Positions 1 to 5,860 of a stretch of 6,880 nucleotides of DNA are shown here, in pieces (the stretch's first letter is position 1; every line of letters starts with the position of its first letter). Both the position numbers and the translations under genes were made by a program. Where the stretch lies: positions 1-6,880 of the forward strand of contig PWGE01000038.1 in assembly GCA_003554345.1 (NCBI GenBank). Reading direction: 5' to 3'. This DNA comes from Candidatus Sumerlaeota bacterium (GTDB taxonomy: Bacteria; Sumerlaeota; T1SED10-198M). The notes under the pieces were generated by a model. The model worked only from the letters and a program-made list of their open reading frames with translations. It searched no databases and was not told where the DNA came from.

Positions 1-11
1 ATTCCAGTGGT

Positions 12-37
12 AGGGGCAAACCTATGTGTTTGCCCTG
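12..37. repeat. Small hairpin repeat, copy 1
   Basis: This is an imperfect palindrome. GGGCAAAC (14-21) pairs with GTTTGCCC (28-35) around the six-base loop CTATGT, with an extra G at 13 on the left arm. It matches the second copy at 66-91 in 21 of 26 positions. Short intergenic hairpins of the form GGGGCAAACC...GTTTGCCC are dispersed in many environmental bacterial genomes. Whether this one is multicopy in its genome cannot be seen here. Confidence 0.7.
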
Positions 38-63
38 TATTAATCTCCCCGATCATTTCAGCC

Positions 64-92
64 GCAGGAGCAGACCTGCGTGTCTGCCCTGC
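64..92. repeat. Small hairpin repeat, copy 2
   Basis: This is a palindrome in which GCAGG (64-68) pairs with CCTGC (88-92) and GCAGAC (70-75) pairs with GTCTGC (82-87). A69 is bulged and the loop is CTGCGT. It is a diverged direct copy of the element at 12-37. One stem pair differs in a compensatory way: A19-T30 in copy 1 is G73-C84 here. The bulge is in the equivalent place in both copies. This is probably a non-coding dispersed repeat. Confidence 0.7.
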
Positions 93-191
93 TAAATTGT
101 AACCCGGGAGTATAGAACTTGTAAGCAATATTTTTCTGTTTTAGTTGTTCTTCTTTTTCTGAATTCTTAAGGTATTTCTATTTTCAGAGGA

Positions 192-226
192 GTGCCATCC
201 TTACAGATATGGCACATATTTGTAAG
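192..226. other. Strong hairpin with possible pseudoknot
   Basis: CTTACAGATAT (200-210) pairs with ATATTTGTAAG (216-226) over 11 positions, including one G-T wobble, around a five-base loop GGCAC (211-215). The same loop is also complementary to GTGCC at 192-196, and the longer match GTGCCAT (192-198) to ATGGCAC (209-215) is a perfect 7-bp dyad. The two pairings therefore form either a pseudoknot or two competing hairpins. No T-run follows on either strand, so it is not a standard intrinsic terminator. It lies about 63 bases beyond the nitroreductase stop. Its role is unknown: it could be a 3'-end stabiliser, part of a small RNA, or a protein-binding palindrome. Confidence 0.55.
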
Positions 227-288
227 CCTGACTAAACATCCATTTATCAGACAAACACGTGGTTCTCCACCACCAACCGTTGTTTTTC

Positions 289-912
289 TTACACAAAAGA
301 AGTAAAATCCATAACCTCGCGACGATACGCTCTGGGAAGGAGAGAAGCATCTTTCCTCATTTTTCCGATAGCAATCAACATGGGGATATATTTCTGAGAA
401 TCTACAGAGAATTCAGCTTTCACCTTTTCTTCGTCGAAACCATCCATGGGATGCGTTTCCAGGTCATACACTTGAGCCGCATACATCAAGCTCATAGCAA
501 AAAGCGAGGCATTTTTTGTGGCAAATAATCTTCGCTGTTCACTCTCCTTTTCCCCGTAAAGAGCGGCCGCTGTCTGACGCATTTGCTCTTTGTTTTCTTC
601 GGGGAAATAACCAAGTGACACCGCTTTATCAAGCACAGGCTCCAGATTTTTTTCGACTCCTTCATTATCGGCAATGACAATAAAAACAGCAGAGGCCTCT
701 TCAACCTTAGCCTGATTGAAGGCTAATTTGCGCAGAGCCTTTTTCCTCTCCGGACTTCGAACCACTATCAGTTGCCATGGCTGCAAATTTAAAGAAGATG
801 GCGTCAGATTAGCCAGGGAAATGACTTTCCTGAGGGTTTCACTTTCAATCACATACCGCGGATCAAAAAAGTTTATTGACCGCCTTTGATTTAGTAATTG
901 CTTCTCTTTCAT
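289..912 (-). CDS. Nitroreductase family FMN oxidoreductase
   Basis: This 207-residue protein is of normal size for the FMN-dependent nitroreductase family, soluble enzymes that pass electrons from NAD(P)H to nitroaromatics, quinones or similar acceptors. The N-terminal QRRSINFF (residues 9-16) is the family's FMN-phosphate motif, and PSSLNLQPWQ (38-47) is the typical flavin-binding segment. HPMDGFDEEKVKAEF (about 154-168) and the strand ending IGKMR (182-186) match the C-terminal part of the YdgI/MhqN-like branch. There is no signal peptide or membrane segment. The ATG is supported by AGGAG at 919-923, six bases upstream. The gene stands alone and is divergent from the secretion operon. It may be controlled by the dyad near 994-1024. 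The physiological substrate cannot be told from sequence. Confidence 0.93.
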   Translation of the reverse strand: MKEKQLLNQRRSINFFDPRYVIESETLRKVISLANLTPSSLNLQPWQLIVVRSPERKKALRKLAFNQAKVEEASAVFIVIADNEGVEKNLEPVLDKAVSLGYFPEENKEQMRQTAAALYGEKESEQRRLFATKNASLFAMSLMYAAQVYDLETHPMDGFDEEKVKAEFSVDSQKYIPMLIAIGKMRKDASLLPRAYRREVMDFTSFV

Positions 913-993
913 TTTTTTCTCCTGTTCATATATTGGTGTGTAACAAACGAAATCACTTTCTTAATGCAACAGATTTTCCCGGGTTCAGATTCT

Positions 994-1024
994 AAAGTAC
1001 ATATATTACTTTCAATGTCAAGTA
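994..1024 (-). promoter_or_regulatory. Candidate nitroreductase promoter and operator
   Basis: On the minus strand a perfect TTGACA (positions 1021-1016) is followed after 16 bases by TACTTT (999-994), a weak -10. The predicted leader is about 75 bases. The element is interwoven with three AAGTA/TACTT half-sites: AAAGTA (994-999) and TACTTT (1007-1012) form a perfect 6-bp dyad with a 7-bp spacer, and AAGTA (1020-1024) lies over the -35 box. Such an arrangement would suit a repressor blocking RNA polymerase, as redox or quinone sensors often do for nitroreductase genes. The regulator is not in this window. The weak -10 keeps confidence modest. Confidence 0.4.
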
Positions 1025-1147
1025 TATATCCGCAGCGCCAGTTAAACGTGCATGAAACATCCCCCGGATATTTTCAAACAATCATTCCCTTTTTGATAAA
1101 ACATGGAGGACTCTTACTCAGAGACTGCGGTATTTTCCCTGAGAAAA

Positions 1148-1170
1148 TTTTTTCATACTTTTTGAAAAAA
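1148..1170. other. AT-only stem-loop
   Basis: TTTTTTC (1148-1154) and GAAAAAA (1164-1170) form a perfect 7-bp dyad around a nine-base loop. GAG (1141-1143) and CTC (1171-1173) could add three pairs if four A residues bulge out. The stem is weak because it is almost all A-T. It could be a DNA-bending or protein-binding site, or chance in an AT-rich region. Confidence 0.25.
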
Positions 1171-1326
1171 CTCTTTCATCGCTTCTTTTTCATCTCATTC
1201 CAGGAAAAAATCCACCAGGCATGTCAGACCATTACTTACTTACTGATTTGAAAAATACAAAAATGTCTGTAAAGGATTCATCTTCTCTCTCCAAGCTGTT
1301 TCTGTAACAAGAGAAAGGTCACTGTG

Positions 1327-1353
1327 AAAGGAGGCTCATGTTTTGATAATAAG
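1327..1353 (+). other. Decoy start site with three stop codons
   Basis: A strong ribosome-binding sequence AAAGGAGG (1327-1334) lies three bases before an ATG at 1338 that reads ATG TTT TGA TAA TAA. The 16 bases from this ATG match the true start of the next gene (1388-1403) at 13 positions. The three differences turn TCA, TTA and AAA into TGA, TAA and TAA. It may be a disabled duplicate of the gene start, or chance. The TGA lies within the -35 box of the operon promoter, so it would be transcribed only from an upstream start. Confidence 0.35.
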
Positions 1354-1370
1354 AAAAAAAAAACTACAAT
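1343..1370 (+). promoter_or_regulatory. Sigma-70-type promoter of the secretion operon
   Basis: TTGATA (1343-1348) and TACAAT (1365-1370) are separated by 16 bases. Each is one mismatch from consensus, and the spacer is A-rich. Transcription would start near 1377, leaving a leader of only about ten bases before the ATG at 1388. The following five genes have no internal gap large enough for an obvious further promoter. No -24/-12 GG/GC sigma-54 promoter was noticed here. Confidence 0.6.
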
Positions 1371-1387
1371 AATTATATCAGGTAAAA

Positions 1388-2404
1388 ATGTTTTCATTAA
1401 AAGTTCATAACACCTTTGTTCATCAACTAAAAAACTGTGTGAAAAGCGGTATTCCCATCATCCGCTCACTGGATATTCTTTCCGAGAACTCTCCCACCTA
1501 CCGCTTAAGAAAAACAGTCCGCAGGATGTCTGCTGATATTCAAAAGGGGTCCTCTTTTCATGAAGCTCTGGCAAAACACCACCGAAAATTTGACTCCCTT
1601 CTTATCAGCAGTATTGCAGCTGGTGAAAAAAGCGGTCAACTGGAAGAATTTCTTGATGAACTGGAACTGTATTACTCCAATGTTCTGGAAATCCGACGTC
1701 GTGCTATAGGTGAGCTTTTCTTTCCATTAATGGAATTAGCTCTCATGCTGGCTATTCTCATTGCTCTTCCTTCCATTATTGAATTTTTCATGAGACTATC
1801 GCCTGCTACCATAGAAGAGGTGCCTTTTTTCACCTTTTTGGTATATCTTCGACAAACAATACTCACGGTACTGGGAAGTATCATTCTTGTTCTGGTCATC
1901 CTACGACTTCTGTCTTTTTTCCCTGCGTTTAAAAACCTTTTTGACTTTTCCATTATTCGTATTCCTCTTACAGGGAAAATAGTGAAAAAAATATCGCTCT
2001 ACAAAATTCTCATGAGTTTTTCATTTCTTGCTAAAGGAGGGATGGATGTCCAGACGATGTTCAACCAGTCTGCTGACTCATGCCGTAACAGGTACCTGGC
2101 AAAAAAGTTTCGTCGTTCTTTAAGGGCCATTCAAAATGGAGGAAATATCAAGCAAGCGTTCCTCAGAAGTAATATTTTCCCCCCTCAGGTTATTGAAAGC
2201 GTCAATATTGGCGAACAAACGGGCAAACTGGATGAACAGCTTCAGAAAACAGCTCAACAAATGATTGAAGAGGTTTTTATGACCCTCAAGATTCTCCCCA
2301 AATTTATCACACCCCTTCTCCTGCTCCTGATGGGCTTACTGGTTCTCATGTTAGCCCTGGAAATATATATAAAACCCATCATTGACATAATGGAAAGGAT
2401 ATAA
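1388..2404 (+). CDS. Type II secretion/type IV pilus platform protein (GspF/PilC family), short
   Basis: This 338-residue inner-membrane protein belongs to the GspF/PilC family, the platform on which the assembly ATPase acts to extrude pseudopilin or pilin. Two copies of the family's cytoplasmic repeat are visible. The first begins FVHQLKNCVKSGIPIIRSLDIL (split: FVHQLKNCVKS at 10-20, GIPIIRSLDIL at 21-31) and contains AAGEKSGQLEEFLD (77-90). The second runs from about 200 and contains NIGEQTGKLDEQL (273-285). Membrane segments lie at about 109-135, 155-180 and 305-328. The protein is roughly 60 residues shorter than usual because it lacks the N-terminal extension. An in-frame TAA at 1370-1372 rules out an earlier start in this sequence. 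The ribosome-binding site is weak (AGG at 1380-1382). The stop is one base from the next ATG. Type II secretion and type IV pilus membership cannot be separated from this gene alone. Confidence 0.9.
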   Translation: MFSLKVHNTFVHQLKNCVKSGIPIIRSLDILSENSPTYRLRKTVRRMSADIQKGSSFHEALAKHHRKFDSLLISSIAAGEKSGQLEEFLDELELYYSNVLEIRRRAIGELFFPLMELALMLAILIALPSIIEFFMRLSPATIEEVPFFTFLVYLRQTILTVLGSIILVLVILRLLSFFPAFKNLFDFSIIRIPLTGKIVKKISLYKILMSFSFLAKGGMDVQTMFNQSADSCRNRYLAKKFRRSLRAIQNGGNIKQAFLRSNIFPPQVIESVNIGEQTGKLDEQLQKTAQQMIEEVFMTLKILPKFITPLLLLLMGLLVLMLALEIYIKPIIDIMERI

Positions 2405-2405
2405 T

Positions 2406-3272
2406 ATGCGCAGTGAACTGGAGTGTCTCAATTGCATTTTACGACAGGGAATAACCACCACCCGCCTCACAGATTCAGAACCAGAGGTGCAATTCCAGGC
2501 TGTTCGGAAAGTCCTGAAATATCTTTCTACTATCACAGATCTTTCACCTTCTCCTGCCGAACTTTCCACCCCCGCCTACCGAATCGTTAAAGAGACTACC
2601 GGTAAACAAGATCCTTATCAAAAACTCAAAGAAGAATCCAGCAAACATACTAAAAATCACCTGGAAGAAATCGTTAAAATCATTCGTGAAAGCGACCAGC
2701 CCTTATGGACAGCAGGTCATCTGGCAGTTATTGGCAACACCATTGACTTCGGCATTTTTAAGGCAGAAGATATCAATATCGAAAAAGATCTGCTCACTAT
2801 GCTACGGCAACCACTGGCTATCGACGAATATTGTTATTTTGAAAAAATTCTTTCACAGAAGAAAGAACTTCTCTACATAACCGACAATGCCGGGGAAGTA
2901 TATTTCGATTATCTTTTCGGCAGAGAAATTCAACGTCACTTTCCTCACCTGAAAATCTATTTTGTGGTTCGTTCCGAACCCGTCATCAATGATGCCACCC
3001 TCAAAGAAGGACAGGAAGCAGGATTAGACACAATCGGCTCTATCCTCACTACAGGCAATGACGAAATAGGTTTACCCCTTCATAAAGCAGATTCAACAGT
3101 CCGGGAAATATGGAATAGAAACCCCGTTATCATTTCTAAAGGACAGGGTAATTTCGAAACTCTCAATCAACAACACGGTGATATTTTTTTCCTGTTAAAA
3201 GCCAAATGTTCCATTGTAGCCCACGAAATGGGAGTTAAGCTTTATGACGTGGTTTTTAAATACCGTCATTAA
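2406..3272 (+). CDS. DUF89 (ARMT1-like) damage-control phosphatase family protein
   Basis: This 288-residue protein is full length for the bacterial/archaeal DUF89 branch that carries an N-terminal CxxC (C7, C10). Members are metal-dependent phosphatases thought to remove damaged or surplus phosphometabolites. The motifs appear in family order: GNTIDFG (110-116), TDNAGEVYFD (159-168) with likely metal ligands D160 and N161, RSEPVINDAT (189-198) with N195 and D196, ISKGQGNFE (243-251), and a C-terminal LLKAKC (263-268). It has no signal peptide and should be cytoplasmic. The start follows AAGGA (2395-2399) with six bases of spacing, one base after the gspF-like stop. The last 29 bases overlap the next gene, so translation is probably coupled. 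Its place between the two motor genes of a secretion system is odd. The substrate is unknown. Confidence 0.9.
   Translation: MRSELECLNCILRQGITTTRLTDSEPEVQFQAVRKVLKYLSTITDLSPSPAELSTPAYRIVKETTGKQDPYQKLKEESSKHTKNHLEEIVKIIRESDQPLWTAGHLAVIGNTIDFGIFKAEDINIEKDLLTMLRQPLAIDEYCYFEKILSQKKELLYITDNAGEVYFDYLFGREIQRHFPHLKIYFVVRSEPVINDATLKEGQEAGLDTIGSILTTGNDEIGLPLHKADSTVREIWNRNPVIISKGQGNFETLNQQHGDIFFLLKAKCSIVAHEMGVKLYDVVFKYRH
3231..3246 (+). promoter_or_regulatory. Ribosome-binding site deciding the ATPase start
   Basis: GGAG (3231-3234) lies nine bases before the ATG at 3244, inside the end of the DUF89 gene. This start yields a hydrophobic signal-like N-terminus. The rival ATG at 3352 has its own GGAG (3343-3346) five bases upstream, but would cut into the first beta domain. 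The upstream start is preferred because it keeps the export signal and the complete domain. The choice matters because it sets the topology of the protein. Confidence 0.55.
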
Positions 3273-5859
3273 ATATTCTCTTTTTATTTTACTGTGTTTT
3301 GCCTCACTCCCTTTATGCAGTGATGTGGTGATATTAACCAGCGGAGAAGTGATGGATGAGATTGAAATTCTGGAAGAAGCCGAAGACCGCTTAACAGTCA
3401 GAACCCGTCACACCACGATGGACATTCATCAAAACCGTATTCAAAGCTACGAAAAAGATGCAGAAAGCCGGCGCCGTTTTTTCCTGGGTAATGCCCGTTA
3501 TCATCTTGAAGCGGGTGAATGGCAAAAAGCCCGGGAAGAAGCCCGTCAGGCACTTGCTCTCCATCCTGATTGTGAAGAAGGATTTCAGCTCCTACGAGAA
3601 ATAGAAAAGTCCATCAGCGAAGAAAGAATGAAACAGCATATGAAGCTTCTGGAAGAGGCAAGACGTTATAAAGAAGCGGAATTGTGGGAGGACGCCCTTC
3701 CCCTGTATGAAGAAATACTCGACAACATTACCTTAGAAGACGCTCCCACTCTCTATCGGGAAACAACCAGAGAAATAGCCGTCGTTTATCTTCACGCTGC
3801 CAGGACATTGGTAGAAGAAAGTCCCCGGCAAATAACCGAATTGCAAAAAGCTCAGCAATTCTTAGAAAAAGTAATACAACATGATGACAATAATGCTGAT
3901 GCCTTCTTTCTTATGGGTATAACCGAAGAACTCCTCGACAGAAATGTCGAAGCCCTCCAGTATTATCAAAAAGCCCTGGAAATTGACAGCACTCATCAAC
4001 AAGCCCATGAAAATTTCTCAAGACTCTATTACCTGGCAGAACAGGAAGAGGATATCACTCTACCCGATCATCTCGCCGATCCTGACATTTTGCCTCCCGG
4101 TGTTTCTGCTCCCGAAGAAGAGCAAGAACCGGACTATTCTGAAAATAATCAAAACAATGGAGTGGCTGTTTCCGAAGCACTCCAGGAAGAAGAAGGAGGT
4201 CTTGCTATCAATAACATCATACCAGAAAACTTACAAGAGTATCTCTCCCTGGATTTTGCAAGGGAAATAATCGACATTGCCCAGCCCTTTGTAGAAGATT
4301 ACTGGCAGATAGCGCTTTTATTGGTTCTTTTTATCCTTATTTACTGGATCATACCGGTCAAGCATTTCGAGCGTAACGCGCTCAACAAACCTTTTTTCCT
4401 GAAATACAAGCGCTGGGTAAAAATACTGGGCATCTTCACGTATCTCTTTTATTTCTTTGAGCGTCTTAACCATATCTTTTCTTCCAGGGCCAAAAAGGGG
4501 GATTGCCCCTATTGTCGGTCTGATATCACAGATTTCTACAGCTGGACCAATTTTGACTTTGCCCATTGTCCCCATTGCGGTCATGAGTTTGAAAAGCCTT
4601 TTTTCAAGCCCAGGGATTACCTGTATGAGTTAGCCCACGATATGGCAGAAAAACAGGAGATTTATCAACAAGGCGACAAAGGAATGGGTAGTCTTGTAGA
4701 AAAAGAAAACATAACCTTTTTCATTCAGGCTGTCCTTTCCCTGGCCATAGACTTTCGCTCAACGGACCTTCATTTTGAGCCCTCTGCTGAATCGCTTAGA
4801 ATTCGCAACAGGGTGGATGGACTTTTATATGATTTGGTCCACATTCCAATGCCTCTCCATCCAGCCATTGTTTCTGCTTTAAAAATCAGGGCCTCTCTGG
4901 ATATATCCGAAAAACGCCGCCCTCAGGACGGAAAGTTCAGATTCGGCCGGGAGGGCACCTCCTATGATATCCGTATCTCCACCGCTCCCACCCAGTTTGG
5001 AGAAAAAGTAAACCTGAGAATATTACCCCGTCATCATACTATTTCTACTTACGCCGAACTCGGCATGGAAAAAGAAGATATTGAGAATATGAAGACCGCC
5101 GTTAACAAGAATTTAGGGCTGGTTCTCTCTACAGGACCAACTGGAAGCGGGAAAACTACCACCCTATATACCATTCTTCAACAACTTAATACCGGCGACC
5201 AGAATATTATTACTCTGGAAGATCCTATTGAATACGAATTTAAAGGTATCAACCAGATGCAGGTTAATCAATCAGCAGGTTTCACATTTGCCAACGGACT
5301 GCGCTCTATTTTACGGCAGGATCCCGACATTATTATGGTTGGTGAAATACGTGATACCGATACAGCGGAAATTGGCGTCAATGCTGCTCTAACCGGTCAC
5401 CTTGTGCTTTCCACACTTCATACGATTGATGCTGTATCTACTATTACCCGCCTTATTGATATGAATGTAGACAGCACCCTGTTTGCCAGTGCCCTGAATA
5501 TTATCATAGCCCAACGATTAATGCGGGTCAACTGCCAGTTTTGTACACAGCCTTACAAGCCGGAAACTCACCTTTTGAAAAAGCTGGGGATAGAAAACGC
5601 TGTTTCTACTGTGACCTTCCATAAAGGAACGGGCTGTGAAGAGTGCAATAATATTGGATACTTAGGGCGGACAGGGATTTTTGAAATTCTTGTTATTGAT
5701 GATAAAATAAAAGAACTTATAGAAAAGGAGGCGGGGCGTCAGAAAATCCTTGATCACGCTCAGTCGATGGGAATGAAAACCCTGAAGGAAAAGGCTCTCC
5801 ACAAGGTTTTTCAGGGGGTAACTACTGTCGAAGAAACAATTAGAGTGATAGGAGCTTAA
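3244..5859 (+). CDS. GspE/PilB-family assembly ATPase with N-terminal signal, TPR and transmembrane regions
   Basis: This 871-residue protein ends in a complete type II secretion/type IV pilus ATPase, the cytoplasmic hexamer that powers pilin or pseudopilin assembly. Core motifs: STDLHFEP (506-513), EKRRPQDGKFRF (556-567), Walker A GPTGSGKTTT (631-640), Asp box ITLEDPIEYE (656-665), Walker B region RQDPDIIMVGEIRD (691-704), His box TGHLVLSTLHT (717-727), and a zinc-binding tetracysteine C764/C767/C798/C801. Ahead of the core lie about 450 unusual residues. These are a hydrophobic signal-like segment (1-26), a small beta-rich domain (about 27-72), TPR-like helices (about 73-265), an acidic Pro/Asn-containing linker (266-325), a transmembrane helix (354-371) followed by basic residues, and a CxxC/CxxC ribbon (C421, C424, C442, C445). 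The predicted order is exported TPR domain, membrane, then cytoplasmic motor. Ordinary GspE/PilB is soluble. In the His box HTND is HTID. Whether the signal is cleaved is unclear (LPLC at 22-25 is a poor lipobox). The ATPase call is firm and the topology is inferred. Confidence 0.92.
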   Translation: MTWFLNTVIKYSLFILLCFASLPLCSDVVILTSGEVMDEIEILEEAEDRLTVRTRHTTMDIHQNRIQSYEKDAESRRRFFLGNARYHLEAGEWQKAREEARQALALHPDCEEGFQLLREIEKSISEERMKQHMKLLEEARRYKEAELWEDALPLYEEILDNITLEDAPTLYRETTREIAVVYLHAARTLVEESPRQITELQKAQQFLEKVIQHDDNNADAFFLMGITEELLDRNVEALQYYQKALEIDSTHQQAHENFSRLYYLAEQEEDITLPDHLADPDILPPGVSAPEEEQEPDYSENNQNNGVAVSEALQEEEGGLAINNIIPENLQEYLSLDFAREIIDIAQPFVEDYWQIALLLVLFILIYWIIPVKHFERNALNKPFFLKYKRWVKILGIFTYLFYFFERLNHIFSSRAKKGDCPYCRSDITDFYSWTNFDFAHCPHCGHEFEKPFFKPRDYLYELAHDMAEKQEIYQQGDKGMGSLVEKENITFFIQAVLSLAIDFRSTDLHFEPSAESLRIRNRVDGLLYDLVHIPMPLHPAIVSALKIRASLDISEKRRPQDGKFRFGREGTSYDIRISTAPTQFGEKVNLRILPRHHTISTYAELGMEKEDIENMKTAVNKNLGLVLSTGPTGSGKTTTLYTILQQLNTGDQNIITLEDPIEYEFKGINQMQVNQSAGFTFANGLRSILRQDPDIIMVGEIRDTDTAEIGVNAALTGHLVLSTLHTIDAVSTITRLIDMNVDSTLFASALNIIIAQRLMRVNCQFCTQPYKPETHLLKKLGIENAVSTVTFHKGTGCEECNNIGYLGRTGIFEILVIDDKIKELIEKEAGRQKILDHAQSMGMKTLKEKALHKVFQGVTTVEETIRVIGA

Positions 5860-5860
5860 T

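Larger units (their letters stand above)
1..288. other. Gene-free left flank with hairpin repeats
   Basis: I see no convincing coding region in this stretch. Its first 100 bases carry two copies of a small hairpin repeat. Positions 110-190 are T-rich on the plus strand without a hairpin that would make a clear terminator. Positions 192-226 hold a strong dyad. The stretch lies downstream of the nitroreductase gene, which is read leftward. A 5-bp stem (GTGGT 259-263 with ACCAC 269-273) sits just after that gene's stop, but no U-run follows it on the minus strand, so I do not call it a terminator. Confidence 0.6.
913..1387. other. Divergent intergenic region (475 bp)
   Basis: This AT-rich region separates the leftward nitroreductase from the rightward operon. 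I see promoter candidates at both ends, an A/T-only dyad at 1148-1170, and a short tetranucleotide run (three TTAC units, 1233-1244). The plus-strand open frame at 898-1251 overlaps the nitroreductase 5' end, has a biased Phe/Ile-rich composition and shows no recognisable motif, so I do not call it a gene. The unusual length for a simple divergent promoter leaves room for a small RNA or a decayed gene. Nothing specific supports either. Confidence 0.5.

Noticed and set aside
1-120. CRISPR array suggested by the two similar palindromes.
   Set aside because: There are only two diverged copies, no regular spacers and no cas genes. They fit a dispersed hairpin repeat better.
259-273. GTGGT/ACCAC stem as a nitroreductase terminator.
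   Set aside because: It has only five base pairs and no U-run on the minus strand. It is too weak to call.
167-300. Minus-strand open frame ending MCHICKDGTPLKIEIP, with a CxxC pattern.
   Set aside because: It has no upstream start of its own, continues as a shadow frame inside the nitroreductase gene, and its sequence coincides with the strong dyad at 192-226, which better explains it.
1109-1140. Possible structured RNA or tRNA-like segment around CTCT-TACTC-AGAG.
   Set aside because: There is only a four-pair stem and no cloverleaf, T-loop or acceptor stem.
898-1251. Plus-strand open frame of 117 codons upstream of the operon.
   Set aside because: It starts antisense to the nitroreductase 5' end, is rich in Phe/Ile from T-runs, has no ribosome site or recognisable motif, and overlaps the proposed nitroreductase promoter.
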